Positions 1 to 10,375 of a stretch of 64,000 bases of DNA are shown here, in pieces. The position numbers and the translations under genes are program-made. The notes beneath the pieces are model-generated. The model had not been told where the DNA came from. It did no database searches and saw only the letters and a list, made by a program, of their open reading frames with translations. The stretch lies in NCBI GenBank assembly GCA_024220505.1, contig JAKZZE010000014.1:248001-312000 (forward strand). The letters run 5' to 3'. The stretch comes from Rhizopus arrhizus (taxonomy: Eukaryota; Mucoromycota; Mucoromycetes; Mucorales; Rhizopodaceae). How positions within the stretch are numbered: the first letter of the stretch is position 1; each line of letters begins with the position of its first letter.

Positions 1-63
1 AAAATTGGGATAAAATTAGAAAAAATAAGCAACAAGATTTTTTAATGCATTTCTGTACAAAAG

Positions 64-875
64 AGGCTACGTACAAAGATGTAATCAGCCGTCTGTTCAT
101 CGATTAATTACCTTTGGTTCTCCGCATGGAGGTTTATATTGATTAATATAGACTCCCTATATCTCCCTCACATTCATTTTTCATGTGTATTTTAGGCGTA
201 TCGGACATTCCAAATTGTATAAATCCAAAAGACTTTACTTGCCGCTTGATGAGAACCATGGTCCACCATGGTGTCTATACGGATTATGTTCAAAATAAAG
301 TTATACAAGCGCAATATTATAGAGATTCTTCAAATATAAAAGGTTAAAGTTAAACAATGAGAGATATTTAAGACTAAATGAATTGTATGTAGGCTATTTG
401 AAGAGAAATAAGTTTTTACCTTATTTAAACAATGAGCTTATACACAAAGACAATGAAAGATACAAGAACAATCTAAGTTCTTTAAATAAATTTATCATGA
501 TTCAATTTAGTCAAGATGTGATGATAAAACCAGCTCAGACATCAGTAAGTTTCTCAACTAAATAATTATGCTCTAATAACTTGTTTACAGTGGTTTTGGG
601 TGGATGACCAAGATAACGGACTTGTACCTTTAGAAAGTCAATCACTTTACCAAGACGATTGGTTAGGCTTAAAGAAACTGAATGAGGCTGGACGTCTAGA
701 ATTTTTAGTGTGTCCAGGGCAACATGTAAGGGAGATAAAGTTTCTTAAAAAGGGGAAAACAAAACTAAAAGGTTTAAAGATGCAAATAAGCGATGAATAT
801 TTTGAGCAGCAAATAATAGCCAAGTATTTAATCGATGGAAATTTACAAATGATTAAGCAATATCGATTAAATTAA
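64..875 (+). CDS. PPT1: Palmitoyl-protein thioesterase 1 (3' part, with a frameshift)
   Basis: Lysosomal/vacuolar enzyme that removes palmitate from cysteines of proteins. Only the 3' part is in the window. Exons read as about 64-131, 196-544 and 591-875, with introns ending in TTTTAG and TTTACAG. The order of conserved pieces matches PPT1: LITFGSPHGGVSDIPNC, then QAQYYRD, KNNLSSLNKFIMI, QTSWFWVDD, and the catalytic-His region CPGQHVREI. The frame changes by one base near position 341 (AAAAGG), between QAQYYRDSS and the stretch that leads to YLKRNKFLPYLNNE. No GT...AG pair there repairs the frame, so it is a true one-base loss or a sequence error. Membership of the family is clear; whether this copy is functional is open. 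The short tail after the last conserved block ends in a normal TAA. Confidence 0.85.
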
Positions 876-1064
876 AAATGTATGTGTTAGTAGTTGTTTT
901 CAACGAAAATAGTAATGTGGATTTTCCAAATTTGACTTTTCATTAGCAGGCATCTAAAAAAAAAAATACCTGCCCTTTTCCTTTTAGTAATTTATAAAAA
1001 AAAGTAGGTCGCTCTTTCTTTTTCTTTTTTTTTTCTCTTTTCTCCTCTCTTGTACCATAAATAA

Positions 1065-1946
1065 ATGAAAATTATCAGCTACTTGTTAACTCTTGCAATC
1101 TTTGTACAAGTTATATATAATTTACCCATCATTTTATCTTCTTCATCAAGTGTAATACTGTCATCAAATGCTTCTTTAACATCAACAGATGAAGATAATC
1201 ATCACTTAAGTTCTTCTAGTACCCAATGCCCAACAACAGAATACAGTATTGTCGTTGAACATTTTGCTCAACTGATAGCTACTCACTGGCAATTTGATCA
1301 TCTTGAACCTATTATCTCAAACACGTATCGAACAATCTCAGAACAATTTCAAAAGCACATTCAGATCACAACTCAAAAAGTGAATCGCGATACAACAGAG
1401 CAGCATTTGTTCCGCGTAAAAGTTTCGTCGGATGACAGGATGGATCTTGACATTTTGCATGCGCAAATATTTGGAGCAATACAGGCGCATACAGAAGGTA
1501 ATCTACCTCTTGCATGGGATCGTCTAGCAGATAAGCTGGGACGACCTGCCCTTGAAAGCTACATTAAAAACAAAACGCTTGAACATTGCCCTTTATCATC
1601 AGATCTGGTCAGTTCAGTTTGTTTGCAGCAGAGAGCACGTCAATTATCATCCGAGATGGAGGACTACATACATGTCAATTTGGAAAATATTTACAACCAA
1701 TTAGATAATCAAGTCTTACCAGAATTATTACAAAAGACAAGTCAAGATTTAGTGAATGTTTTAAATTACTTCAATAGAATATTTTCATTTAGAGACAATG
1801 AACGATTTTCACTAACCGTGATACCTTGGAAACGAGAAAAAGAAGAAACTTCCTTGAAATCAAAGTTGATTCCGTTATTATTAACCCACAATGATGACCA
1901 TCCTACTGATTTCTTTTCTCATTATGCTTGTTTATCAAGAGCATAG
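1065..1946 (+). CDS. Unknown secreted protein with N-terminal signal peptide
   Basis: A single uninterrupted frame of 293 residues. The start is the ATG right after a long T/C tract that looks like a 5' leader. Residues 1 to about 20 form a hydrophobic signal peptide (ISYLLTLAIFVQVIYNL), followed by a Ser-rich stretch of about 35 residues, then a mostly helical soluble domain with a few Cys residues (CPTTEY, HCPLSSD, SSVCLQQ, YACLSRA) that could form disulfides. There is no second membrane segment and no GPI-like tail. I recognise no catalytic motif and no family. Base composition and codons resemble the neighbouring genes, so it is probably a true gene. It lies 190 bases downstream of the PPT1 stop on the same strand with its own leader. 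Secretion is inferred from the signal peptide only. Confidence 0.7.
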   Translation: MKIISYLLTLAIFVQVIYNLPIILSSSSSVILSSNASLTSTDEDNHHLSSSSTQCPTTEYSIVVEHFAQLIATHWQFDHLEPIISNTYRTISEQFQKHIQITTQKVNRDTTEQHLFRVKVSSDDRMDLDILHAQIFGAIQAHTEGNLPLAWDRLADKLGRPALESYIKNKTLEHCPLSSDLVSSVCLQQRARQLSSEMEDYIHVNLENIYNQLDNQVLPELLQKTSQDLVNVLNYFNRIFSFRDNERFSLTVIPWKREKEETSLKSKLIPLLLTHNDDHPTDFFSHYACLSRA

Positions 1947-2153
1947 TATCTATTGTCACATAAAAAAATAATGTATTATACTCTTTCTCATAATAAAAAA
2001 AAACTATTTATACATACTCTCTCTCTTTTTTATAACTACTTTTTATCTAATTCCCCTTTTTTAAAAACCCCTCCCCCTTTCTTCTTTCTTCCCTTTAACT
2101 CCTTTTACGCATGCATACATTCACTGAGATTTGCAAACCTTTGTTTACCCTAA

Positions 2154-3453
2154 ACTAATTTAGGTTGCATGTTACACGATCAAGCATAAGTTCTTTTTTC
2201 TTGAACGATACACAAGTTTAGTCTATACTTTTCTATAAAATAGATAAACATAGTGAATAATAAAAGCATTATAGTTTATTTTATGAGTATTTAAAACTGT
2301 AAATGATTTGTAGCATAATGCATCAGGTATTGTTTCAAGTAACAATATGTCAATCCACAAAACAATTATTAAATTCAAGATCTTTACTATGATTGGTGAC
2401 AATTGAAGATCAATATGCATACAAATACAAAAACAATTGATTGTGCTATTTTTTTCATATGAGGATGAATAACCATAACTCATAAACTAAAACTGCTTTC
2501 AATTTATGTTATTCTTTGTATACTATTAGATGGTTTAGAGTAAAGAAAAATGCCATGGTTTCCATGAAATGAAGCTATTAGTTATCTTTGGGGACATAAT
2601 TTTCGATTAAGTATAGCAGTGACAAAGGCTACACACATATAAAGCATGCTGTTTTTGCTGTATTTTTCAAAATTAAAAATAATTTGGAAAGGAAGTAGTG
2701 AAATTTTGATAGTAATTTGTAATAGAAAATTGTGGTAGTTTAAGATAGAACAAGCAGTGAAAGTGAAGGAAAGACACCAAAAGATATAAATACATGAAAT
2801 GAATGATAGTAAAAGATTAACATAAAAAATATTATATATAATTTACCCGCTAGGTAAGGGATGAGATCCCTTTATAGAATTCTCACATAATCCTCATGCA
2901 TTCGGAATATCTTTTATTATTGTGCTGTGATATGTATGTAAATGTATAGTGTATGTTTTTAGCAGTTATCATATCACTATTCCATATCGTACTACAAGAG
3001 TTACATTTGAGGACAGCATGTACTTTTCATTTCGATCCGGCTCAAATGGTATTTGTTAAGTTTTTGGTTTTACATTGATTACACATTTGACTAGTAAAAT
3101 CCTCAGCAAGATGGATAAATTCAGTCTTCCCTTGTGTATCCTTTAACATTTTTTAACTGTATTGGTAATCTGTTTGGTAGGAGCAGGGGATTCTCTTTTC
3201 ATAGATTCATAAAAAGTGCCATCACCATAAGCAATTATTCTTGTAATAGTTAGCTAGCTTATTATCTTTTGGCGGAAGTGGAGTTCACTTTTGCTTATTG
3301 CAGTCAATATGGATATAATAGAAAGTAGAAATCGGTTTTGTTATTTTTGTCTTGTAATCTCTGCTAAGTTTGGTAATGGCAATGAAATCTGAGGTAGAGA
3401 ACAGAGAAGAAAAAACATATGGATTAGTCTATTAGTGCTTTTTCCGTGAATTA
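2154..3453. other. AT-rich intergenic stretch, no gene seen
   Basis: About 1.3 kb of AT-rich sequence with only short chance frames on either strand. No splice-consistent coding chain, RNA gene or clear repeat was found. Confidence 0.5.
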
Positions 3454-3900
3454 ATGAAAATAATATATTCGTTTGTTTGGCAGTACAAAAGACCTTTGGT
3501 TTCATTTGACCAATTATGTCTTCCAATTGCAAAAGATGGTTTAGGGGTTTTGAACCCTCAATTACAACACCCAGTGCTACAGGTTAGACATCTTCGCCAT
3601 ATTTTCAATCACTCAACTATACCTTCTCTTGCCCAGGATGTCGCCAAACATCATCTGTCTATTATAGCAGACAATGATCATTTTCCTCTTGTTTCCTTTT
3701 TCGCACCTGTCTTCTGGCAACATGGCTTCAACCATCTATGGTTCATCATCCATACGATATAAAAAACTTTTGGTTTTTTCACTAGCTCGCCTGATTTTTC
3801 TTTTTTGTCGCTTTCAAATTTACTCTCGCTACCTCTAGCATCACTATTTATTTCAACACTTGACACTCATTGGCTCGATCGACACCCAAGAAAGTAGAGG
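3454..3900 (+). mobile_element. LINE reverse transcriptase, 3' end fragment
   Basis: The frame 3454-3762 contains SFDQLCLPIAKDGLGVLNP followed by QHPVLQVRHLRHIF. This is the block after the reverse transcriptase core in fungal non-LTR elements (pattern W/Y...RVSFDQLC.P...GGLGVLNP...Q..ALQ.RWL). Coding character continues a little further in another frame, up to about 3900, so at least one frameshift is present. No endonuclease or RT active-site block is next to it, so it is a stranded 3' fragment and not a working element. It is a different copy from the LINE at 41.2-44.0 kb, which lacks this end. Confidence 0.65.
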
Positions 3901-3935
3901 GTAGTTCTTTTTTCAAAATTGCTTGAGATGTTGTT

Positions 3936-5090
3936 TCACACTAAAATTTCATATTGCTTTGTTATAAATGAAATAAATGTTTGATATCTTTGATCTTTGA
4001 ACTCATTCAAGCTGGTTCTTTCAGGTAAATGCTCGCAAAATCTATCAAAGCAGTTCTTGACTTCTTCGCCAGCCTTCTTTCCTTGTCGATTCAAAAGTAA
4101 AAATAGTTGATAAACCAAGTTGTGTGTAATAGCGGCAGGGGCTTGTTTGCTCTTTACTTGTTCAAAGTAAAAGTAATTTGTAAACATAGAATCAGTATAG
4201 ATAACTTGGGCTATATGAGATATCAATTTTTGGAGTTCCATAATTATGTTAGCATCCTTGCAGATGTTGTTCAAAATTGCCTTTGTAACCGAAGTTTTTG
4301 TAAATTCTTGGTGTGCTTCTGCCTTGCTCTTAATGTAGTAAGGACATTTGGAGCTAGAAGATATTGCATGATTGGCTACACTACAATTAGGTCATTTCAT
4401 AGACTTTGTAGATGATTGCTCAGCTTCTTTTTTGACAATCTTAATAGTTACTTGTTTGCCCTTCTTCTTTTGAACAGCTTTAGACATCCTTTTTTCTTGA
4501 TCATTGAAGACTTTACTAGCAGATGTAGAAAGGGCAGTAGAATAAAGGCCTTTAACATCGTTATCATCTATGATTTATTGTAATATTAGCATGATTAAGT
4601 ACGATAGCTAACAAATATGTACAAGTGTTACTCCTCTTTAGACGTTTCAAACGTATGTAATACTTCTTCCTAACACTCATTCCTCTTTGAATTGGTTGCT
4701 TTTTTTTTTTTTTTTTTTTCTATTGATGGGAGACTTTTCTTTGCCTAATATTATTTGCATTAGTTTACTTATTCATGTAGAGAAAGCACAAGCTATTGCA
4801 AAATATACCTGACTTCTTTTTGAAACCTTCAAATGGATCACTGGATGGCACATAATTGAAAGTAGACTTTATGAGAGGTTGGAAATTATTATCAAATTCT
4901 TCTTGAAGAGGAACCTCCCCTTGAATCAGTTGAGAGCCTGAAGTGTTGACTACCACAAATGTACAATTTTAGTCTTGTTCTATTGACTGACAACAACCTC
5001 ATATCACAAGTTTTGTTTACTTCTCAGCTTTTTAGTCGATGAACCCTCCTGAGCTGAAAGGTCCAAAGTAAGCTTCTTTTTCCGCTTCAT
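3936..5090 (-). pseudogene. Broken element ORF with zinc-knuckle-like motif
   Basis: A decayed, split coding region. A start at 5090 gives a Lys-rich N terminus (MKRKKKLTLDLSAQEGSS) with a donor GTAAAC just after. A second exon-like piece runs from about 4940 to 4810 (SQLIQGEVPLQEEFDNNF). The body runs from about 4490 to 3936. It holds the remains of a C-x2-C-x4-H-x7-C knuckle (PNCSVANHAISSSSKCPYY). The first Cys codon is replaced by TGA at 4392-4394. A 112-residue helical tail follows (4274-3936). Proteins with a CPxC...H...CP start are frequent in Mucorales element ORFs, and a second relic with CPTC lies at 7.8 kb. The exact element class is not known to me. Confidence 0.5.
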
Positions 5091-5629
5091 CTGTATTTAT
5101 TACTGTAAATAGTCTTGTTCTTTAATAAGAAAAATAAAAGACTCACATTTGGCTATGCTGTCTGTTTTAAATTATCATATGACTTTATTAAAAAAAGAAT
5201 TAAAGATCGATACTTTATTAAAAAAATGAATTAAAACATGCTGCTAGCAGACGACCTTTTAATGGCAGCGACACTTTGACTCCTCGGACTGTAGAAGCTT
5301 CTCTATAATTTACTTAAGGAGAATGTAGAGGATGGATAAGATACCCAATTTCATTCTTTGACCGTTGTCTTTGGAAAAAAGAAAAGTCTTTAATGCTTCC
5401 AAAATAGTTATGGCACTTATCAATTGGTCAATATAATTTTCCTCGTTTTAATTTTTCGTTATCTGATAAACACTATAGTAACAGTGAGTATCAATACTAG
5501 CAACGTGCAACTTGACTGCTATTTACAATTAGAAGACCCTAATTTGGTATAGACTCATTTTGATGATGGCATTTATTGTAACACATAAAAGCAGTTTATT
5601 AAGTATACACACATTACGTTATTATATAT
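5091..5629. other. Intergenic stretch, no gene seen
   Basis: Sequence between the element relic and the 3' end of the NADH dehydrogenase gene. It includes a near-duplicated short motif (TACTTTATTAAAAAA at about 5164-5225). Nothing coding was found. Confidence 0.4.
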
Positions 5630-7437
5630 TTATTCTCTAGAAATATCACGACCCCAGAGGGTCTTCTTTGTCCAGTCAGTGATGACTAACCATCTGTTAC
5701 GAGCAGAAAAGATGTTTGAAATATAAGCAGAACGCCAGAAAGCAAAGGTAGCTACACCACCCGTAGCCAAATTGCCGGGACCCAATGGTAAGTCAGCAAT
5801 AGCCTTATCAGATCCGATGTAACAAAGAGAACCTTGATGAGAGTATTGGAAAGGCTTGATATCCTGTGCTTTTTGTAACTTGCGCATAGTCTTTGTCTTT
5901 TCCTCGTCCGTAGCTGCTTCCTCCAATGCGGCTTCATGACACTCGGTGGCGTGAAGTTGAGCAAAAACACGTGCCAGATATTTACCTTGTTGTGCAGCAA
6001 CTTGAGCAGTGGGTGCATATTTAGTTGCTGTACAGTCACCCAAGGCATAAATGTCCTCAGTGCCTGTCATTCTGAGCCAATCATCAACAACAAGACCACG
6101 ACGGACATTTTGTGCCTCAGGGTATTGAGCCATCAGGTCTCTCACCAAGGGACGAGAGGTGTTACCGGTGGCCCAGACAAGAAGGCCATAAGGCATGGCA
6201 TCCATCTTGCCATCAGGACCTTGGATAATAATTTCTTTTTCTTTAACTTCCTTGACCATTGTCTTGGTGTGAATGTCAATATGCTGTTCCTTGAATGTGG
6301 ATTCAGTGTAATCGATCAATTGCTTGGAGAATGCAGGGAGTACATTAGGCATAGCTTCGACTAAAGTAATCTTGATTTTACCAGCAAGTTCTTATTTAAT
6401 AAAAGAGTAAGATTATGATTATGAATGATAAATTTGAGAAACATACCAGGATACCAAGCAGTTAAATCGTCTACCAAGAAATCGTGCAATTCAGCGGCGT
6501 ATTCGACACCGGTAGGACCACCACCAACGACAACCATATGCAACAAACGTTCAATCTCTTCTTCGGATTGGCCAGGGAAAGCAGCAGTCTCGATACAATC
6601 CATCAATTTAGTACGGATCTTTTGAGCATCCCATACTTCCTTGAGGAAACAACCATACTCCTCAACACCCTTGATACCAAATGTTTGACTTTGAGCACCA
6701 ACACCAACAACCAAATAATCATAGGCAATAGTACTTGAAGAACTTTCACCCTTTACTTCAGAATTGTCTAATTGTCATCGTGTTAATTTATCAAAAAAGT
6801 CCGTTATCGCTTTGTCTTACCAACAATAGTGATTTCCTTCTTCTTTGCATTGATTTCGGTACATTCAGCTTCATAAACCTTGACTTCATTTGGTTTATGA
6901 CGCGTGATGAAACGGATAGGTTCAACCAACGAACGGAAATCCAATGTACCAACAGTACAACTGGGCAAAAGAGGGGTGAATAAGAAATAGTTACGAGGTG
7001 ACACAACAACCACGTTGTAGAGATCAGTGTCAATAGCCTTCAAGAATGAAGTAGCTGCCCAGCCACTACCAAGGACAACAATAGTCTTCTTGTTGGGGTC
7101 AGCAGGAACTGGATCCATGGTAGGATGGAGATGTTCATACATAGCTTTTTTTAAAGGATCAACACATGTACATTTTTAAAATATAAACACACTTACTGTA
7201 AAAAGTATAACCGACGAAACCTACAGCACCCAACTTGGCGGTATTTTTAATTAACTTCCATTTAGAATAAGGTTTGTTTTCTGTAGCAGAAGCAGCAGTA
7301 GAATTAAATCTTTGAAGGCTACGTCGTACAATGGGTGCTTGTCGATAAGCCGCTTTTTTGTTTATTTGTTTATTTAGGTTCAGCGTGATCAAGACTATAA
7401 ATTACTTACCTCTAAATGATCTTGTCACTGATTGCAT
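5630..7437 (-). CDS. NDE1: External alternative NADH:ubiquinone oxidoreductase, mitochondrial
   Basis: Type II NADH dehydrogenase that passes electrons from NADH to ubiquinone on the mitochondrial inner membrane without pumping protons. Exons (minus strand) are 7437-7410, 7352-7197, 7144-6821, 6767-6447 and 6390-5630. They join in frame to 529 residues. The N terminus (MQSVTRSFR, then a Ser/Arg-rich stretch) looks like a mitochondrial presequence, followed by one hydrophobic segment (GAVGFVGYTFYS). The FAD-binding motif VVLGSGWAA is at about residue 83 and the NADH-binding motif VVVGGGPTGVEYAAEL at about 250. The late motifs LVWATGN, DIYALGDC and AQVAAQQGKYLA follow. The C terminus FAFWRSAYISNIFSARNRWL is typical of the family. 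No EF-hand insert is seen, so it is the calcium-independent form. External rather than internal orientation is inferred from the membrane segment near the N terminus. Confidence 0.93.
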
Positions 7438-7699
7438 ATTTCAAAGAATGAATTGATTAAACAGTTTCAAGTGAATGAAAGTCTCAAAGGAAAAAGAGGG
7501 AGAAAAACGAGAAAATTAAAAAATCCCAAAGGAAAAATACGGGAAAAAAAGAGGGACTTGTTTTTTTTTTTTTTTTTTTTTTTGCAAATCTCAATGATTA
7601 AACAATTATTTGTTTTAAATGACCGCAGTAAGCGCGTGGTGCCTTGTAGATATCGTTTCGCTTTGGCCAGATAAAAAAAAAAAAAAAGATTAAAAAGAA

Positions 7700-8340
7700 G
7701 CTAAAACCTTTTAGAATTAAGGATAAAAATGAAAGGAAGAGGATAAGAAGCGAACAAATTAAATAAATACTAGGGAAGATTTTGAGTTAATCAATTCAAG
7801 AGTCTTTGCCCTACATGTGGAGGTTATGATGGCATCTCATCATTATCAGAAAGACAATCGAGTTCTCACAGGATATGACATATAGCAAGCCACCAAACAA
7901 ATCAAGAGGATGCGTTTTAAAAAGATCGTGGTTTGTGAGTAGTAGGATCTTCAAAAGGAAAGATAGGGGATTATTAATAGCTTTTAATATCTATAGGCAT
8001 TCATGCATCTCAAGACAGTAATTGTCGTAATCCTTGGTGAACAATTGATCAGGATGGTTAGGACAAGACTTTGATTGACCAGAACCTCAAAGTAGAGCTT
8101 TTCATTAAAACGTTTTGTTTATTGCATGTGTTTATAGTGTGACTATGAAAAAGGTATTTTAGAAAAATATTGACAAAATATTTTCAATCAACAACCATTC
8201 CTGTCACGTAATGTACTTTAAGATATTCGCGGCAACGCCAAATAATACATCGCTGAACAGGGCGAACTAAGCTAGTCAGTAGACCAATGGGATTTCTTCT
8301 ATACTCCATTTATCAATATTAACTTTTTCTATGTCTTATT
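7700..8340 (+). mobile_element. Decayed element ORF, zinc-knuckle type
   Basis: Short coding islands in shifting frames with many stops. One has CPTCGGYDGISSLSERQ (TGC at 7807), which resembles the CPxC knuckle start of the relic at 3.9-5.1 kb. A later island reads IHASQDSN and DQNLKVELFIKTF. No intact frame remains. Probably another old copy of the same or a related element. Confidence 0.35.
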
Positions 8341-8439
8341 ATCCTTAGTTACTTCTAATTTATGTCTGTCTCTTACCGAAATTAAAATTTTGGATAATGC
8401 GGAGCAATATATAAAAACTTTTCTTCAAAAAAAATATGC

Positions 8440-8840
8440 AATTAAAATGAACTCAACCAATATTAATAGACAGAAAGCTTGGAGAAGAACTTTCAGAAGA
8501 GTATAGAGCTTCTATCATCGTTTTGCAACGGACCAAATATACGTTTCAGGAAATTGCTAATACTTTGGACCTTTCCCCCCCAAAAAAAAGGGTTGATACA
8601 GTGATCGCAAAAGTCAAGAAAGGTGATACTGCCATCCAAAAGCGCTCAGGAAGATCAAAGATGCTTACTTTTGTGATACTGTAAAGAAGGTTGTTTTCAG
8701 TGCTTATCTAAAAGCAGTACATCAGGTAGGCTTTTGTTCTTACCGAGCATTGAGGAAGTCACATTTCAAAGCTTACTATGCTCACAAAAGACGCGTATGG
8801 ATAAAAGAACAAATACTTTGGACAAAGGGGAAGCATGGTA
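8440..8840 (+). mobile_element. Tc1-like transposase N-terminal relic
   Basis: In broken frames one reads GEELSEEYRASIIVLQRTKY, then TFQEIANTLDLSP, KRSGRSKMLT and HQVGFCSYRALRKSHFKAYYAHKRRVW. This is the order of the paired helix-turn-helix DNA-binding region of Tc1/mariner transposases: HTH, then a GRP/GRS-like linker, then a second HTH, then the H..G..S..A.RK.P pattern. Stops and frameshifts are frequent (a C-run and A-run at 8574-8588) and the DDE catalytic half is absent. A dead fragment. Confidence 0.55.
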
Positions 8841-9577
8841 CTACAATAAAATAAAATTGCCAATACTTCTAACAAAACAAAGATAGATGCTTCAGATGCC
8901 ACTGTTACATTAACATGATCTTATGGATAAATAATAAAGATTAAAACCGAGGAGATCAACACCGAGTAAGCCCACTTCTAGCAAATCTAATCAAGTAAAC
9001 TCAAACTAAGGAAAATAATAGTTTAAACTTTACAACAATCCCTTCCAAAAGCATAACCATAGTGCAACATCAAATGCTGCCAGAATACGAGACATGGTTA
9101 GTTCTTCAAAGCATATAATACTGTATGGTTTTAACATATTTTGTATCCTAAAATATGAGATTTCGCAATACCAAATCTAAAATGCTTTAATCTATTAATA
9201 AAAATTTAAGATACATGCCCAGGGAGTTTGGCAGAATAAACAAGACCATCATCCAGACCTCTGTACAGGACCTTTACTAGGCATTTTGATTGTAGTGAAG
9301 CCTCTAGTCCCCCCCACCCTATTTTTTAAGACGCTTACATTGCTTGCTGTTCGAATTCACTTCCGATAACATACTTGGCTACGAAATATAAAATTAATTG
9401 TATTAACACTTTCATACTTCATTACTGCGCGAAGCTTCATCTCATATGTAAGTATTCCCAAATTATTATCAACTTATTTTTGAAGTTAACTTTTCCTTTT
9501 CTTTTTTTTGCAAGTTATTTCTAGCCAAATCATAAGCTCCTATTTAACTTTGACTTGGCTCTGTGTAAAGCCCATTA

Positions 9578-10250
9578 CTTTCCTTCTACCTTTTTTTACC
9601 CTTGTTCTCGTAAAGGAGCTTTTTATTACATATTGACATCTAAACGGATTGATCTAGTCCGGGCGAATATTTGTATCTTATTGCGCTCATTTGAACTTGT
9701 AGACGAAAGTTTTTATTTATATATAAGTATGTAAACAAGCGATAAATATCATTATAATCCTACTCTAGAACAAAAAATGAAGAGAAAAAGTCCATGAAGA
9801 CGCCACTTACTGAGCTACTAGTCAACACTATGGTCTCTTTCGAATCGTGCAATAAATGGGTTTGTCAGTGGGAGGTACCTTTGATCCCCAAAAGGGTGTT
9901 GACTTTTTCCTTTTTTTATATACCTACCTCAGGCAAAAGCGATATATACACTGAATATCATGCGCCTAAATGAGGTTATTTTAAATAAAATTTATTGTTT
10001 CGACGTATCAATACATCGCCTACACCAGTATTTCTATCGAATTTATTTTTCTTTGTTCCTTATCGTTTTTATCCTTGATCTCGTAAAGGAGTTTTGGCTT
10101 TCATCTCCTCTTCTGATCTGCCTGGGGCGAAAACAATATACAATTAGACATCATACACCTAGTTGAGGTTTAAATTTATAAATAAAACTTTTAAAGTATC
10201 AAAATATCATATTAATCCTTTTCTATAGTAAGCTAAACAGTACATGAAAG
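9578..10250. repeat. Three tandem diverged copies of a dispersed ~180-base repeat
   Basis: Three related units lie at about 9578-9790, 9880-10030 and 10055-10250. Units 1 and 3 share TCTCGTAAAGGAG. Units 2 and 3 share the pattern TCATRCRCCTARxTGAGG and the preceding GGCRAAARCRATATA. All end in an AT-rich tail with TATCA repeats. A fourth copy lies at about 47845-48000. It shares GTCCGGGC and ATTTGTAT with unit 1. No protein is coded. Possible nature: an old SINE, a MITE or LTR scrap. Confidence 0.5.
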
Positions 10251-10375
10251 TTTATTTGGCCTTGCATTATGGATAAAGCAGCCAGGTTTTTCAATGAAAT
10301 TTTTTATTGTATGAAGATAAAAATGAATATGAGTAAAATGGATGTAAGATATAAGAAATGAATAGAAAATAGGAT

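Noticed and set aside
299..362. A 62-base intron (300-361) to repair the PPT1 frame
   Set aside because: It would restore the frame but would remove the conserved QAQYYRD block, so a frameshift is the better reading.
5936..6364. 142-residue plus-strand frame
   Set aside because: A shadow of NADH dehydrogenase exon 5 on the other strand.
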